From DASRFA01 sp035651755 (GTDB taxonomy: Bacteria; Desulfobacterota; Binatia; UBA12015), in contig DASRFA010000044.1 in assembly GCA_035651755.1 (NCBI GenBank), positions 1 through 64,000 on the forward strand: a stretch of 64,000 nt of DNA, written 5' to 3'. Positions 43,011-52,199 of this stretch are shown here, piece by piece; positions within the stretch are counted from its first letter, which is position 1, and every line of letters starts with the position of its first letter. Below the pieces are notes generated by a model. It ran no database searches and was not told the origin of the DNA. It saw nothing but the letters and a program-made list of their open reading frames with translations. The position numbers and the translations under genes were made by a program.

Positions 43011-44435
43011 ATGCCGAGGGGGGTGCGCGACAGGCGCAAGCGCGAGCCGGATCTGCGCGTCGACCTGAACGGTGTGACCGAGGGCGCGATCGGCGCCGAA
43101 ACCGGCATCTCGGCGTCCGAGCTGGAGGCGTTGAAGCCGCGGCTCGCGGCTGCCGTTTCCGACCTGCAGGCGGAGCGCGCGCAGGGACTCCGCCCGTTCC
43201 TCGACCTTCCGTACCAGCGCGATGCGATCGAGCAGACGCTCGCGCTCGCCGAGCGACTGCGCGGCGAGTGCGAGACGTTCGTGCTGCTCGGCATCGGCGG
43301 CTCGGCCGTCGGAGCGCGCGCGCTCGCCGGCACGCTCGCGCCCGACGGCGGCCACGGGCGCGGCCGCATCGAGGTGGTCGTCGCGGACAACATCGACCCG
43401 AGCGCCTTCGACGACCTGCTCGAGCGCCTCGACCTCCGCCGCACGGTGTTCAACGTCGTCACCAAGTCGGGCGAGACGGCGGAGACGCTCGCGCAGTTCC
43501 TGGTCGTGCGGGAGCGGCTCCTGCGCGAGTTCGGCGCGGAGGAGTACGCGCGCCACCTCCTGATCACGACCGACGCCGGCTCCGGCGCGCTCCGCCAGAT
43601 CGTGAACGACGAGGGCCTCTTCTCGGCCGATTACCCGGCGTCGGTCGGAGGCCGCTTCTCGATCCTGAGCCCGGTGCATCTCCTCGCCGCCGCGCTGCTC
43701 GACGTCGACGTCGAGGCGCTTCTCGCGGGCGCCGCGGCGATGGATGCCCGCTGCCGGGTCGCCGAGCCCGACGCGAACCCCGCCGCCCAGCTCGCCGGGG
43801 TGCGCTACCTCCTCGACACGCTGCACGGGATCCAGACCGCGGTGCTCATGCCGTACTCCGAGCGCCTGGTCCCGCTCGCGCAGTGGTGGCGGCAGCTCTG
43901 GGCCGAGAGCATCGGGAAGCGGGTCGAGCGCGACGGCGCTGTCGTGTCGATCGGGCAGACCCCGGTCGTCGCCGTCGGCGCGTCCGATCAGCATTCACAG
44001 ATCCAGCTCTTCCTGCACGGTCCGGCCGACAAGGTCGTCACGTTCCTCCGGGTGGAGGACCACGGCGCGCGCGTCGAGGTCCCGCAGACCTACCCCGACA
44101 TCGCGGACGTCGCGTACCTCGGCGGCCATACGCTGGGCGACCTCCTGAACATGGAGCAGCAGGCGACCGAGCTCGCCCTCGTCAAGCGAAGCCGCCCCAC
44201 GATCACGATCACGCTCCCCGACGTGAGCCCGCACGTCGTCGGCCAGCTCTTCTACCTGATGGAGGTCGAGGCGGTGCTGACGGGCGCGCTCTTCGGCGTG
44301 GATCCGTACAGCCAGCCCGGGATCGAGGAGACGAAGCGCCTCATCTTCGGGCTCGGCGGGAAGCCGGGCTTCGAGGACGAGCGCGCCGAGGTCGAGCGCT
44401 GGCTCCGCGGCAAGCAGCCGCGCTTCGTCCTGTGA
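43011..44435 (+). CDS. pgi: Glucose-6-phosphate isomerase
   Basis: This 474-residue enzyme interconverts glucose-6-phosphate and fructose-6-phosphate. It has FVLLGIGGSAVGARAL, FNVVTKSGETAETLAQFL, SVGGRFSILSPVHLLAAALLDVD, YSERLVPLAQWWRQLWAESIGK (the second Pgi signature region), HSQIQLFLHGPADKVVTF and SQPGIEETKR. It is shorter than the E. coli enzyme and closer to the Gram-positive/delta type. mutL follows after 7 bp. Confidence 0.95.
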   Translation: MPRGVRDRRKREPDLRVDLNGVTEGAIGAETGISASELEALKPRLAAAVSDLQAERAQGLRPFLDLPYQRDAIEQTLALAERLRGECETFVLLGIGGSAVGARALAGTLAPDGGHGRGRIEVVVADNIDPSAFDDLLERLDLRRTVFNVVTKSGETAETLAQFLVVRERLLREFGAEEYARHLLITTDAGSGALRQIVNDEGLFSADYPASVGGRFSILSPVHLLAAALLDVDVEALLAGAAAMDARCRVAEPDANPAAQLAGVRYLLDTLHGIQTAVLMPYSERLVPLAQWWRQLWAESIGKRVERDGAVVSIGQTPVVAVGASDQHSQIQLFLHGPADKVVTFLRVEDHGARVEVPQTYPDIADVAYLGGHTLGDLLNMEQQATELALVKRSRPTITITLPDVSPHVVGQLFYLMEVEAVLTGALFGVDPYSQPGIEETKRLIFGLGGKPGFEDERAEVERWLRGKQPRFVL

Positions 44436-44442
44436 GCCGCCC

Positions 44443-46401
44443 GTGAGCGAAGGCCAGGTCGCGGGCGCCGCCGCGACGGCGCGCGCGCCGTCGGCCGGCG
44501 GGGCGCGCATCGCGCTCCTCGAGCCGCTCGTCGCCGACCAGATCGCGGCCGGCGAGGTCATCGAGCGGCCCGCGTCGGTCGTGAAGGAGCTGGTCGAGAA
44601 CGCGCTCGATGCGGGCGCGCGCGAGATCGAGGTCGAGCTCCGGGACGGAGGCCGCGAGCTCGTCTGCGTGCGAGACGACGGCGCCGGCATCCACCCCGAC
44701 GACGTCCCGCGCGCGTGCCTCCGCCACGCGACCAGCAAGCTCCGGACGCTCGACGACCTTTCGCGCATCGGGACGCACGGCTTTCGCGGCGAAGCGCTCG
44801 CCAGCATCGCGGCGGTCGCCGAGGTCACGATCACGACGCGCGCGCGCGGCGCCGACGCGGGCGTCCGCGCGGTGATCGCCGACGGCGCCGTGCGCGATCT
44901 CGCGCCCGCGGGCGCGCCGCCGGGCACGACGGTCGAGGTGCGCGGCCTCTTCGCGTCGCTTCCCGCGCGCCGGAAGTTCCTCCGGAGCGCCGCGACCGAG
45001 ACCAGCCACATCGCGGAGCTGCTGCAGCGGCTCGCGCTCGCGCGCCCCGAGATCGGGATCGCGTGCCGGCAGGGCGGGCGCGACCTGTTGCGCTATCCCG
45101 CGGTCGGGCGCGCGGACGAGCGCCTGCGACAGGTGCTCGGCGCGCCGCGGGCGCGCGCGATGCTCCGTCTCGCTCCCGACGGCGGTCCCGTCGGCGTGAG
45201 CGGCTTCGTCTCGCGCGCCGGCGAAAGCCTGCCGCAGGCGCGATCGGTCCTGACGTACGTGAACGGTCGCCTCGTGCGCGATCGCCTGCTCCTGCGCGCG
45301 ATCCTGGACGCGTACCGCGCGCTCCTCCCGCAGGGCCGCTATCCGCTCGCGGTCGTGCGGGTCGACGTCCCGCCGGAGGCCGTCGACGTCAACGTCCACC
45401 CGACGAAGAGCGAGGTGCGCTTCGGACACGGCGACGCCGTCTACGCGGCGGTCCTGCGCGCGGTACGAAGCGCTTTGGCAGCCGGCGTCGCCGCGCCGGC
45501 GTCGGCCGCCGGCGAAAGTGCGATCGTCCCCGACCCGGCGCGGGCGGCATCGACCGAACCCGGCGGGACGCGCGTCGTGGTCGCGCCGGTCGCCGGCGCG
45601 CGCGTCGCCGAGGCGCTCGGGCGGTACGCGTCCCGAAGCGAGACGGCTGCGGCTCGGGCGGGCGTGCCGTCGACGGACGGCGCGGCGATCGCGCCGTCGC
45701 AGCGCGCGACGCGCGAAGCCGGGCGTATCCGTCCCGACGACCGCAGCGGGCTCCCGTTCCGCGACGGCGCGCACGACGACGCGGCTGGCCGCACCGACGC
45801 CGTCCCGCGCTTCGCGAGCCTCCGCGTGATCGGCCAGGCGTTCGGCGGCTACATCGTCTGCGAGGGGCGGGACGCCCTCGTCCTCGTCGACCAGCACGCC
45901 GCGCACGAGCGCGTCCGCTTCGAGCGCCTCCGGCAGTCGCTCGCGTTCGACCCGGCGAGCCGCCCGCCGAGCCAGAAGCTCCTGGTGCCGCGCGCCGTCG
46001 AGCTGGACGAGGCGTCGTGCGCGCGCCTCGTCGCCGCCGCCTCCGATCTCGTCGCGGCGGGATTCGAGGTCGAGCCCTTCGGCGAGCGGGCGATCCTCGT
46101 GCGCGCGTTGCCGGCGGCGCTCGACGTGACGACCGACCCCGAGGTGCTCCTCGCCGAGATCGCGCGCGACCTCGCGGACGTCGGTCCGGGCGAGCGACTC
46201 CAGGCGGCGCGCGACGCGCTGCTCGCGCGCATCGCGTGCCACGGCGCCGTGCGCGCCGGCGAGAGCCTGACGCGCGCGGAGATGGCGCAGATCCTCGCAG
46301 ACCTCGACACGATCCCCTTCGCGGCGACGTGCCCGCACGGTCGCCCGCTGCTCGCCGAGGTCCCGCGGGCGGAAATCGCGCGCCGCGTGCGGCGGACCTG
46401 A
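44443..46401 (+). CDS. mutL: DNA mismatch repair protein MutL (endonuclease type)
   Basis: The product has 652 residues from GTG. The GHKL ATPase N-terminus has IAAGEVIERPASVVKELVENALDAGA, DDGAGI and RHATSKL ... GTHGFRGEALASIA. A Pro/Ala/Arg-rich linker covers about 345-445. The C-terminal nuclease has DQHAAHERVRFE (483-494), ACHGAVRAGE and CPHGRP (630-635), the metal-binding set of nicking MutL proteins. This agrees with an organism lacking MutH. It acts with MutS, whose gene lies at 60478. Confidence 0.96.
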   Translation: MSEGQVAGAAATARAPSAGGARIALLEPLVADQIAAGEVIERPASVVKELVENALDAGAREIEVELRDGGRELVCVRDDGAGIHPDDVPRACLRHATSKLRTLDDLSRIGTHGFRGEALASIAAVAEVTITTRARGADAGVRAVIADGAVRDLAPAGAPPGTTVEVRGLFASLPARRKFLRSAATETSHIAELLQRLALARPEIGIACRQGGRDLLRYPAVGRADERLRQVLGAPRARAMLRLAPDGGPVGVSGFVSRAGESLPQARSVLTYVNGRLVRDRLLLRAILDAYRALLPQGRYPLAVVRVDVPPEAVDVNVHPTKSEVRFGHGDAVYAAVLRAVRSALAAGVAAPASAAGESAIVPDPARAASTEPGGTRVVVAPVAGARVAEALGRYASRSETAAARAGVPSTDGAAIAPSQRATREAGRIRPDDRSGLPFRDGAHDDAAGRTDAVPRFASLRVIGQAFGGYIVCEGRDALVLVDQHAAHERVRFERLRQSLAFDPASRPPSQKLLVPRAVELDEASCARLVAAASDLVAAGFEVEPFGERAILVRALPAALDVTTDPEVLLAEIARDLADVGPGERLQAARDALLARIACHGAVRAGESLTRAEMAQILADLDTIPFAATCPHGRPLLAEVPRAEIARRVRRT

Positions 46402-46465
46402 TCGCGCCCGTCGGCACGCGGCGCGCGTCGCCGCGATGCGGTTCGCTGCTGGCCCGCGGCCGCGA

Positions 46466-46771
46466 TCACTTGTCCCCGCGGCCCTCCATCGCGCCCGAGC
46501 CGCCCGACTTGCCGGCGCTCGCCTTCTCCTGAGCCGCGCCTCCCGCCGCGGCCCCTCCGCTGCCGGCGGCGCTGCCGCCCGCGCTTCCGCCGGCCGCGAG
46601 GCACTTCTTCACCTTGTCGACGTCGGCGACCATCGTGTCCGCGATGTCCTGGGCAGTCCGCCCGGTCGCCGCGTACTTCCGCGCCTGCTCGCAGTTGATC
46701 GCGTGCGCGGGCGCGACTTGAGACAGCAAGAGCCCGCCCATCCCGAGGGCGGCAATCGTGGCGCGTCGCAT
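46466..46771 (-). CDS. Small secreted protein of unknown function
   Basis: The product has 101 residues from the ATG at 46771, which is preceded by AAGGAGGGA. A signal peptide (about 1-24, ending AHA) is followed by INCEQARKYAATGRTAQDIADTMVADVDKVKKCL. The two Cys could form a disulfide across a helical hairpin. A Gly/Ala/Ser-rich C-terminal tail follows. I know no function. It lies alone between mutL (convergent) and miaA (divergent). Confidence 0.65.
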   Translation of the reverse strand: MRRATIAALGMGGLLLSQVAPAHAINCEQARKYAATGRTAQDIADTMVADVDKVKKCLAAGGSAGGSAAGSGGAAAGGAAQEKASAGKSGGSGAMEGRGDK

Positions 46772-46833
46772 GGCTTCCCTCCTTGGCCCGCGGCGGGCGG
46801 GCACGCGCGCCCGGCGTGCCGCGGCTGTCGGAT

Positions 46834-46862
46834 CCTTTACCGTCCCCCGGCGACAGTAAAGG
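46834..46862. promoter_or_regulatory. Inverted repeat between the small secreted gene and miaA
   Basis: CCTTTACCGTC pairs with GACAGTAAAGG (one mismatch in 11) around a 7-base centre. It lies in the divergent intergenic space, so it may be an operator or a hairpin in an mRNA leader. There is no T tract. Confidence 0.4.
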
Positions 46863-46915
46863 GGCACGACGGCGGGCGGCGCCGGCGTCGCGTCGTCAGG
46901 GGGGTGCCCGCCTGC

Positions 46916-46921
46916 TAGCGT
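46916..46921 (+). promoter_or_regulatory. Possible -10 box of miaA
   Basis: TAGCGT inside TGCTAGCGT, 7 bases before the GTG at 46929. The -35 region is weak (TCGTCA about 17 bp upstream). Confidence 0.33.
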
Positions 46922-46928
46922 CCGGCGC

Positions 46929-47876
46929 GTGTCGCGGGAACGGGTGATCGCGCTCGTCGGGCCGACGGCGGCCGGGAAGAGCGAGATGGCGGTCGAGCTG
47001 GCGTCGGCGCTCGCGGCGGAGATCGTTTCGGTGGACTCGCGGCAGGTGTACCGGCGGCTCGACGTCGGGACCGCGAAGCCGGATGCGGTGGCGCGGGCGC
47101 GGGTGCCGCACCATTTGATCGACGTCGCCGAGCCCGACGACCCGGTGGATGCGGCGCGCTTCGCGGCGCTCGCGCGCGCCGCGATCGCGGACGTCGGCGC
47201 GCGCGGGCGGCGGGTCGTTCTCTGCGGGGGGAGCGGGCTCTACCTGCGCGCTCTCACGTCGGGACTCTGTCCGGCGCCGCCCGCCGACGCCGGGCTCCGG
47301 GCGTCGCTGCGAGCGGCGGTGGCCGAGCGGGGGGCGCCGGCGCTCCACGGCGACCTGCGGGCGCTCGATCCGCGCGCGGCCGATCGCATCTCCGCGAACG
47401 ACGTCCCGCGGATCGTGCGCGCGCTCGAGGTGGCGCGCCTGACCGGGCGGCCGCTCTCGGAGTGGCAGGCCGGGCACGCCTTCGGCGATCGCCCGTACGA
47501 CGTGCTGACGCTCGTGCTGTCGCCGCCGGTCGACGTGCTCGACGAGCGGATCGCGGCGCGCGCGCGTGCGATGTGGGACGGCGGCCTCGTCGAGGAGACG
47601 GAGGCCGTGCTGGCGGCCGGCTTCGCGCCCGAGCTGCCGCCGCTGCGCTCGATCGGGTACCGCGAGGCGCAGCTCCACCTGCAAGGCGAGCTCGAGCGCG
47701 AGGCCGGGATCGCGGCGACCGTCGTCGCCACGCGGCGCTACGCGAAGCGGCAGCGCACCTGGTTCCGCTCGCTCGCGGACGCGGTGTGGCTCTCGGGCGC
47801 CGAGCCGGCACGCGGAGTCCTCGCCACGGCCGAGGGCTTCCTCGCGGGAGAGCGCGGTGCGGCGTACGTATCTTGA
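46929..47876 (+). CDS. miaA: tRNA dimethylallyltransferase
   Basis: This 315-residue enzyme adds the isopentenyl group to A37 of tRNAs reading U-starting codons. The P-loop is ALVGPTAAGKSEMAVELA, then SVDSRQVYRRLDVGTAKPD, VPHHLIDVAEPDDPVDAARF, VLCGGSGLYLRAL, NDVPRIVRALEVARLTGRPLSEWQ and YAKRQRTWFRS, all family hallmarks. Its last 20 bp overlap the accA start. In many bacteria hfq follows miaA; here it does not. Confidence 0.95.
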   Translation: MSRERVIALVGPTAAGKSEMAVELASALAAEIVSVDSRQVYRRLDVGTAKPDAVARARVPHHLIDVAEPDDPVDAARFAALARAAIADVGARGRRVVLCGGSGLYLRALTSGLCPAPPADAGLRASLRAAVAERGAPALHGDLRALDPRAADRISANDVPRIVRALEVARLTGRPLSEWQAGHAFGDRPYDVLTLVLSPPVDVLDERIAARARAMWDGGLVEETEAVLAAGFAPELPPLRSIGYREAQLHLQGELEREAGIAATVVATRRYAKRQRTWFRSLADAVWLSGAEPARGVLATAEGFLAGERGAAYVS

Positions 47877-48795
47877 TTTCGAGGAGCCGCTGCGCGCGCT
47901 CGACCGCGCGCGCGACGCCGCCGTCGCGCAGCGTGACGACGAGGCGATCGCGCACGTCGACCAGGAGATCGCGGCGCACGCGCGCGCGACGTGCGCCGCG
48001 CTCACGCCATGGCAGCGCGTGCAGCTGTCGCGGCACATCGACCGGCCGTTCACGCTCGACTACGTCGGCGCACTCTGCACGGATTTCGTCGAGCTGCACG
48101 GCGACCGGCTGTACGGCGAGGACGCGGCGGTCGTCGCCGGGCTCGCATTCCGCGGTCCGCGGGCGATCGCGGTCGTCGGCCACCAGCGCGGCCGCGGCAC
48201 GGCCGAGAAGGTCCGGCGCAACTTCGGGATGCCGCGGCCCGAGGGGTTCCGGAAGGCGCGCCGTGTGTTCGAGCTCGCCGGGCGGATCGGCCTTCCCGTC
48301 CTCGCGTTCGTCGACACGCAGGGCGCGTTTCCCGGCACGGAGAGCGAGGAGCGCGGCATCGCGGAGGCGATCGCGGGCTGCCTCGCGACGCTGGCCGCGC
48401 TCCCGGTTCCGATCGTCAGCGTCGTGATCGGGGAGGGCGGGAGCGGCGGCGCCCTCGCGTTCGCGGTGAGCGACGTCCTCCTCATCCTCGAGCACGCCTG
48501 CCTCGCCGTGATCACGCCCGAGGGCTGCGCTTCGATCCTCGAGCGCCGCCGGACGCCGGAGGCGGTCGCGCGCGCCGCCGCGTCGCTTCGCCTGACCGCG
48601 CCCGATCTCGAGCGGCTCGGCATCGCCGACGCGATCGTCCCCGAGCCGCTCGGCGGGGCGCACCGCGATCCGGCGAGCGCGACCGCGGCGGTCGGGCGGG
48701 CGGTCGACGAGGCGTTCGCGTCCCTCGACGCCCTCGACGCGGCGCAGCTCCGCGCGCGCCGCGACGCGCGTCTGCGGGCGCTCGGAAGCTTCTAG
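47857..48795 (+). CDS. accA: Acetyl-CoA carboxylase carboxyltransferase subunit alpha
   Basis: The product has 312 residues from the GTG at 47857 (YLDFEEPLRALDRARDAA), inside the end of miaA in another frame. TPWQRVQLSRHIDRPFTLDYV, DRLYGEDAAVVAGLA, KVRRNFGMPRPEGFRKA, FVDTQGAFPGTESEERGIAEAI, VIGEGGSGGALAF and ITPEGCASIL are conserved AccA sequences. It transfers CO2 from biotin to acetyl-CoA with AccD, which is not in this window. Confidence 0.95.
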   Translation: MRRTYLDFEEPLRALDRARDAAVAQRDDEAIAHVDQEIAAHARATCAALTPWQRVQLSRHIDRPFTLDYVGALCTDFVELHGDRLYGEDAAVVAGLAFRGPRAIAVVGHQRGRGTAEKVRRNFGMPRPEGFRKARRVFELAGRIGLPVLAFVDTQGAFPGTESEERGIAEAIAGCLATLAALPVPIVSVVIGEGGSGGALAFAVSDVLLILEHACLAVITPEGCASILERRRTPEAVARAAASLRLTAPDLERLGIADAIVPEPLGGAHRDPASATAAVGRAVDEAFASLDALDAAQLRARRDARLRALGSF

Positions 48796-48830
48796 GAAAT
48801 CGCGCCGGCGGGGCGCTCGGCTTCCTTTGC

Positions 48831-48860
48831 TTGGTCGACGTTCCGGCGGTGTGCTAGCGA
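48831..48860 (+). promoter_or_regulatory. Predicted promoter of pheA
   Basis: TTGGTC (48831-48836), 18-bp spacer, TAGCGA (48855-48860) in the extended TGCTAG motif, 7 bases before the GTG at 48868. Confidence 0.42.
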
Positions 48861-48867
48861 CCGCGAC

Positions 48868-50007
48868 GTGGCGACGCACGGAGCGAGGGCCGCGCGACCC
48901 GATGCGGTCCGCGCGCGAGCGCGCGAGACCCTGAACCAGCTGCGCGGCCGCATCGACGAGCTCGACGGCCGCATCCTCGCGCTCCTCGGCGAGCGCTACC
49001 AGGTGATCGAGGAGGTGCAGCGCGTCAAGCAAGACAGCGGCGACGGGGTGTACGCGCCCGCCCGCGAGCGCGCGCAGCTCGCCCGGCTCGAGCGTCTGAA
49101 CCGCGAGCTGCCGCGCCCGCTTCGTCCCGAGTGGGTGCGGTCGATCTTCGGCGAGATCCTCTCGGCGTCGCGCGCGCTGCAGGCGCCGCTGACGGTCGCC
49201 TACCTCGGCCCGGCGGGCACGTACTCGGAGCACGCGGCGGTCGCCCAGTTCGGGTCGTCGGCGAAGCTCGTGCCGGTCGCGTCGATTCCCGAAGTGTTCC
49301 GCGCGGTCGAGCGCGAGCAGGCGCGCCTCGGCATCGTGCCGATCGAGAACTCGACGGACGGGATGGTCGGCGCGACGCTCGACGCGCTCGCGACGACTCC
49401 GCTCCGGATCGTCGCGGAGCGCGAGATGCCGATCCGGCACGCGCTGCTGTCGCGCAGCTCGCGGCTGTCCGACGTGAAGCGGGTATTCTCGCACCCGCAG
49501 TCGCTCGGCCAGTGCCGCGACTGGCTCGCGCGGCATCTCCCAGACGTCCCGACGGTCGAGATGGCGAGCAACGCCGCCGCCGCCGAGGCGGCCGCGCGCC
49601 GCGCCGGCGCGGCCGCGATCGCGAGCCGCGAGACGGCCGAGCGCTATCGCCTCCGCGTGCTCGCCGACAGCATCCAGGACCTCGCGCGCAACGTGACGCG
49701 CTTCGTCGTGCTCGCGCCTCCCGCCGAAGGCCACGAGCCGGGAGCGGACAAGGTGTCGGTGCTGTTCTCGGTGCGGAACGAGCCCGGGCGGCTCTTCGAG
49801 GCGCTCAAGCCGCTCGCGCAGAACGAGATCGACCTCTGCAAGCTCGAGTCGCGCCCGATGCGCGGTCGGCCGTGGGAGTACCTTTTCTTCGTCGACTTCC
49901 GGGGGGAGATCGACAGCCCGCGCGTCAAGCGCGCGATGGCGGCGATGGAGCGCGACTGCCTGTGGTTCAAGGTCCTCGGGACCTACGCCGAGGCGATCGG
50001 CGCGTGA
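48868..50007 (+). CDS. pheA: Chorismate mutase/prephenate dehydratase (P-protein)
   Basis: The product has 379 residues from GTG. The AroQ chorismate mutase helix domain covers about 20-95 (LRGRIDELDGRILALLGERYQVIEEVQRVK). Prephenate dehydratase covers about 108-285 (VAYLGPAGTYSEHAAVAQFG, VPIENSTDGMV, NVTRF with the catalytic Thr). A C-terminal ACT domain (VLFSVRNEPGRLFEAL ... LCKLESRP) provides Phe feedback; the ESRP motif is the usual Phe-binding element. The stop overlaps the tyrA-aroA GTG, so phenylalanine, tyrosine and shikimate steps are co-translated. Confidence 0.96.
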   Translation: MATHGARAARPDAVRARARETLNQLRGRIDELDGRILALLGERYQVIEEVQRVKQDSGDGVYAPARERAQLARLERLNRELPRPLRPEWVRSIFGEILSASRALQAPLTVAYLGPAGTYSEHAAVAQFGSSAKLVPVASIPEVFRAVEREQARLGIVPIENSTDGMVGATLDALATTPLRIVAEREMPIRHALLSRSSRLSDVKRVFSHPQSLGQCRDWLARHLPDVPTVEMASNAAAAEAAARRAGAAAIASRETAERYRLRVLADSIQDLARNVTRFVVLAPPAEGHEPGADKVSVLFSVRNEPGRLFEALKPLAQNEIDLCKLESRPMRGRPWEYLFFVDFRGEIDSPRVKRAMAAMERDCLWFKVLGTYAEAIGA

Positions 50008-52199
50008 GGCGGATCCACCGCCTGGGGGTCGTCGGCGTCGGCCTGATCGGCGGCTCGCTCGCGGCCGCGGTGCGCCGCGCGGGCCTCGCGGACGAGATCG
50101 TCGGGCTCGGGCGCACGGAGGAGAACCTGCGCGTGGCGCGCGAGCGCGGACTCCTCGACTTCGCGGGGACGTCGCCGGAGGTCGTCGCGGGCTCGGATCT
50201 CGTCGTCCTCGCGACGCCGGTGGGAACGCTCGCGGCCGCGGCCGCCGCGGTCGCGCCGCATCTGCGCGACGGAGCGGTCGTGACCGACGCAGGGAGCGTC
50301 AAGTCGTCGGTCGTCGCTGAGCTCGACTCGCTGCTGCAGCCGAGGCTCCGCTTCGTCGGCGGCCACCCGATCGCCGGCACAGAGCGATCGGGTGCGGCCG
50401 CCGCCGATCCCGATCTCTTCCGCGGCGCGCGCTGCGTGCTGACTCCCGTCGCGACGACGGACCGGGACGCGCTCGCGCGCGTGCGCGAGCTCTGGGAAGC
50501 GGTCGGGATGGCGGTCGTCGAGATGCCGCCCGAGGAGCACGACCGCGTGCTCGCGCTGACGAGCCACCTGCCGCACGTGCTCGCGTTCTCGCTCGCGCTC
50601 GCCGCGGGCGACGCGACGGGCGATCCGAGCATGCTCGACTTCGCCGGGCCCTCGTTCCGGAGCGCAACGCGCGTCGCCGCGAGCTCGCCCGAGACGTGGC
50701 GCGACATCCTGTTCGCGAACCGGGACGCCGTCCTGCGCGCGCTCGAGGCGTTCCTGGGTAAGGCGTCCGCGCTCGCCGACGCGCTCCGCGCCGGCGACGC
50801 GGCCGCCGTCGAGCGCGCGATCGCGCGGGCGCGCGACGTCCGGCGGAACCTGGAAGCGGCGGCACCCGGAGCGACGGCGGCCGCGCGCGAATCGGCCTCG
50901 CCGGACGACGTGGTGACCGTGGCGCCCGCCGCGCGCGGCCTCGCCGGCGAGATCGCGGTTCCGGGCGACAAGTCGATCGCGCACCGGGCGCTCCTCTTCG
51001 CCGGCGTCGCGACCGGGCGAAGCCGGATCCGCGGCGTCGGCCAGGGCGAGGACAACGCGTCGACGATGCGCGTGCTCGCGGCCCTCGGCGTCGCGATCGA
51101 GCGCGCGGGCGACGCGATCACGGTGGACGGGGGCGGCTTCGAAGGGCTCCGGGCGCCGCGCGACGTGCTCGACTGCGGGAACTCCGGAACGACGATGCGG
51201 CTCGCGGCGGGACTCCTGGCGGCGCGCCCGTTCGTGTCGCGCCTCGACGGCGACGCGTCGCTTCGCCGCCGGCCGATGGCGCGCGTCATCGAGCCGCTCG
51301 CCGCGATGGGCGCCGCGATCGACAGCGACGCGGGACGTCCGCCGCTCACCGTCCGCGGCCGGTCGCTCCGTCCGGCGAGCGTCCGGCTCGCGATCGCGAG
51401 CGCGCAGGTGAAGACGGCGATCCTGCTGGCGGGCCTCCAGACGGAGGGCGAGACGGCGGTCGCCGAGCCTGCGATGTCGCGCGACCACACCGAGCGGCTC
51501 CTTCCGGCGTTCGGGGTCGCGGTGGAGCGGCGCTCCGCGCTCGACGTCGCGGTGCGCGGTCCGGTGGCGCTCCGGGCCGCCGAGGTGGACGTCCCGGGCG
51601 ACCCGAGCGCCGCCGCGTTCTGGCTCGTCGCCGGCGCGATCGTGCCGGGCTCGCGCGTCGTCGTGCGCGGCGTCGGCGTCAATCCCACGCGGACGGGCGC
51701 GATCGACGTGCTGCGCGCGATGGGCGCTCGCATCTCGCTCGCGCCGCGCGCGCCGGTCGGCGACGAGCCGGTCGCGGACGTGACCGTCGAGGCGTCGGAG
51801 CTCCGCGGCACGACGATCGCGGGCGACGCGATGCTTCGGTCGATCGACGAGATGCCGGTGCTCGCGGTCGCGGCCGCGTGCGCCGACGGGGAGACCCGAT
51901 TTCGCGACGCCGCCGAGCTGCGTGTCAAGGAGAGCGACCGCCTCGCGGCGATGGCGGCCGGCCTCGAGGCACTCGGCGTGTCGGTCGAGCAGCATCCCGA
52001 CGGGCTCACCATCCGGGGCCGGGCGGCACTCCGCGGCGGCGAGGTCGAAAGCCACGGCGACCATCGCGTCGCGATGGCGTTCGCGATCGCGGCCCTCGTC
52101 GCGCGCGGGCCGGTCACGATCCACGGCGCGCGCGCGATCGCGGTCTCCTACCCGGAGTTCCTCGCGACGCTCGCTTCGCTGCGCGGGAGCGGCGCGTGA
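50004..52199 (+). CDS. tyrA-aroA: Fused prephenate dehydrogenase (TyrA) and EPSP synthase (AroA)
   Basis: One 731-residue frame from GTG covers two enzymes. Residues 1-290 are TyrA: LGVVGVGLIGGSLAAAVRRAG, TDAGSVKSSVV, VGGHPIAGTERSG, LTSHLPHVLAFSLA. Residues about 303-731 are AroA: PGDKSIAHRALLFAGVA, DCGNSGTTMRL, DGDASLRRRPM, SAQVKTAILLAGL, SRDHTERLL, GDPSAAAFWLVAGA and RVKESDRLAAM. No stop or likely internal start lies at the junction. This fusion is known from some Pseudomonas and other lineages. It is preceded by pheA and followed by cmk with GTGA overlaps. Confidence 0.95.
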   Translation: MRRIHRLGVVGVGLIGGSLAAAVRRAGLADEIVGLGRTEENLRVARERGLLDFAGTSPEVVAGSDLVVLATPVGTLAAAAAAVAPHLRDGAVVTDAGSVKSSVVAELDSLLQPRLRFVGGHPIAGTERSGAAAADPDLFRGARCVLTPVATTDRDALARVRELWEAVGMAVVEMPPEEHDRVLALTSHLPHVLAFSLALAAGDATGDPSMLDFAGPSFRSATRVAASSPETWRDILFANRDAVLRALEAFLGKASALADALRAGDAAAVERAIARARDVRRNLEAAAPGATAAARESASPDDVVTVAPAARGLAGEIAVPGDKSIAHRALLFAGVATGRSRIRGVGQGEDNASTMRVLAALGVAIERAGDAITVDGGGFEGLRAPRDVLDCGNSGTTMRLAAGLLAARPFVSRLDGDASLRRRPMARVIEPLAAMGAAIDSDAGRPPLTVRGRSLRPASVRLAIASAQVKTAILLAGLQTEGETAVAEPAMSRDHTERLLPAFGVAVERRSALDVAVRGPVALRAAEVDVPGDPSAAAFWLVAGAIVPGSRVVVRGVGVNPTRTGAIDVLRAMGARISLAPRAPVGDEPVADVTVEASELRGTTIAGDAMLRSIDEMPVLAVAAACADGETRFRDAAELRVKESDRLAAMAAGLEALGVSVEQHPDGLTIRGRAALRGGEVESHGDHRVAMAFAIAALVARGPVTIHGARAIAVSYPEFLATLASLRGSGA

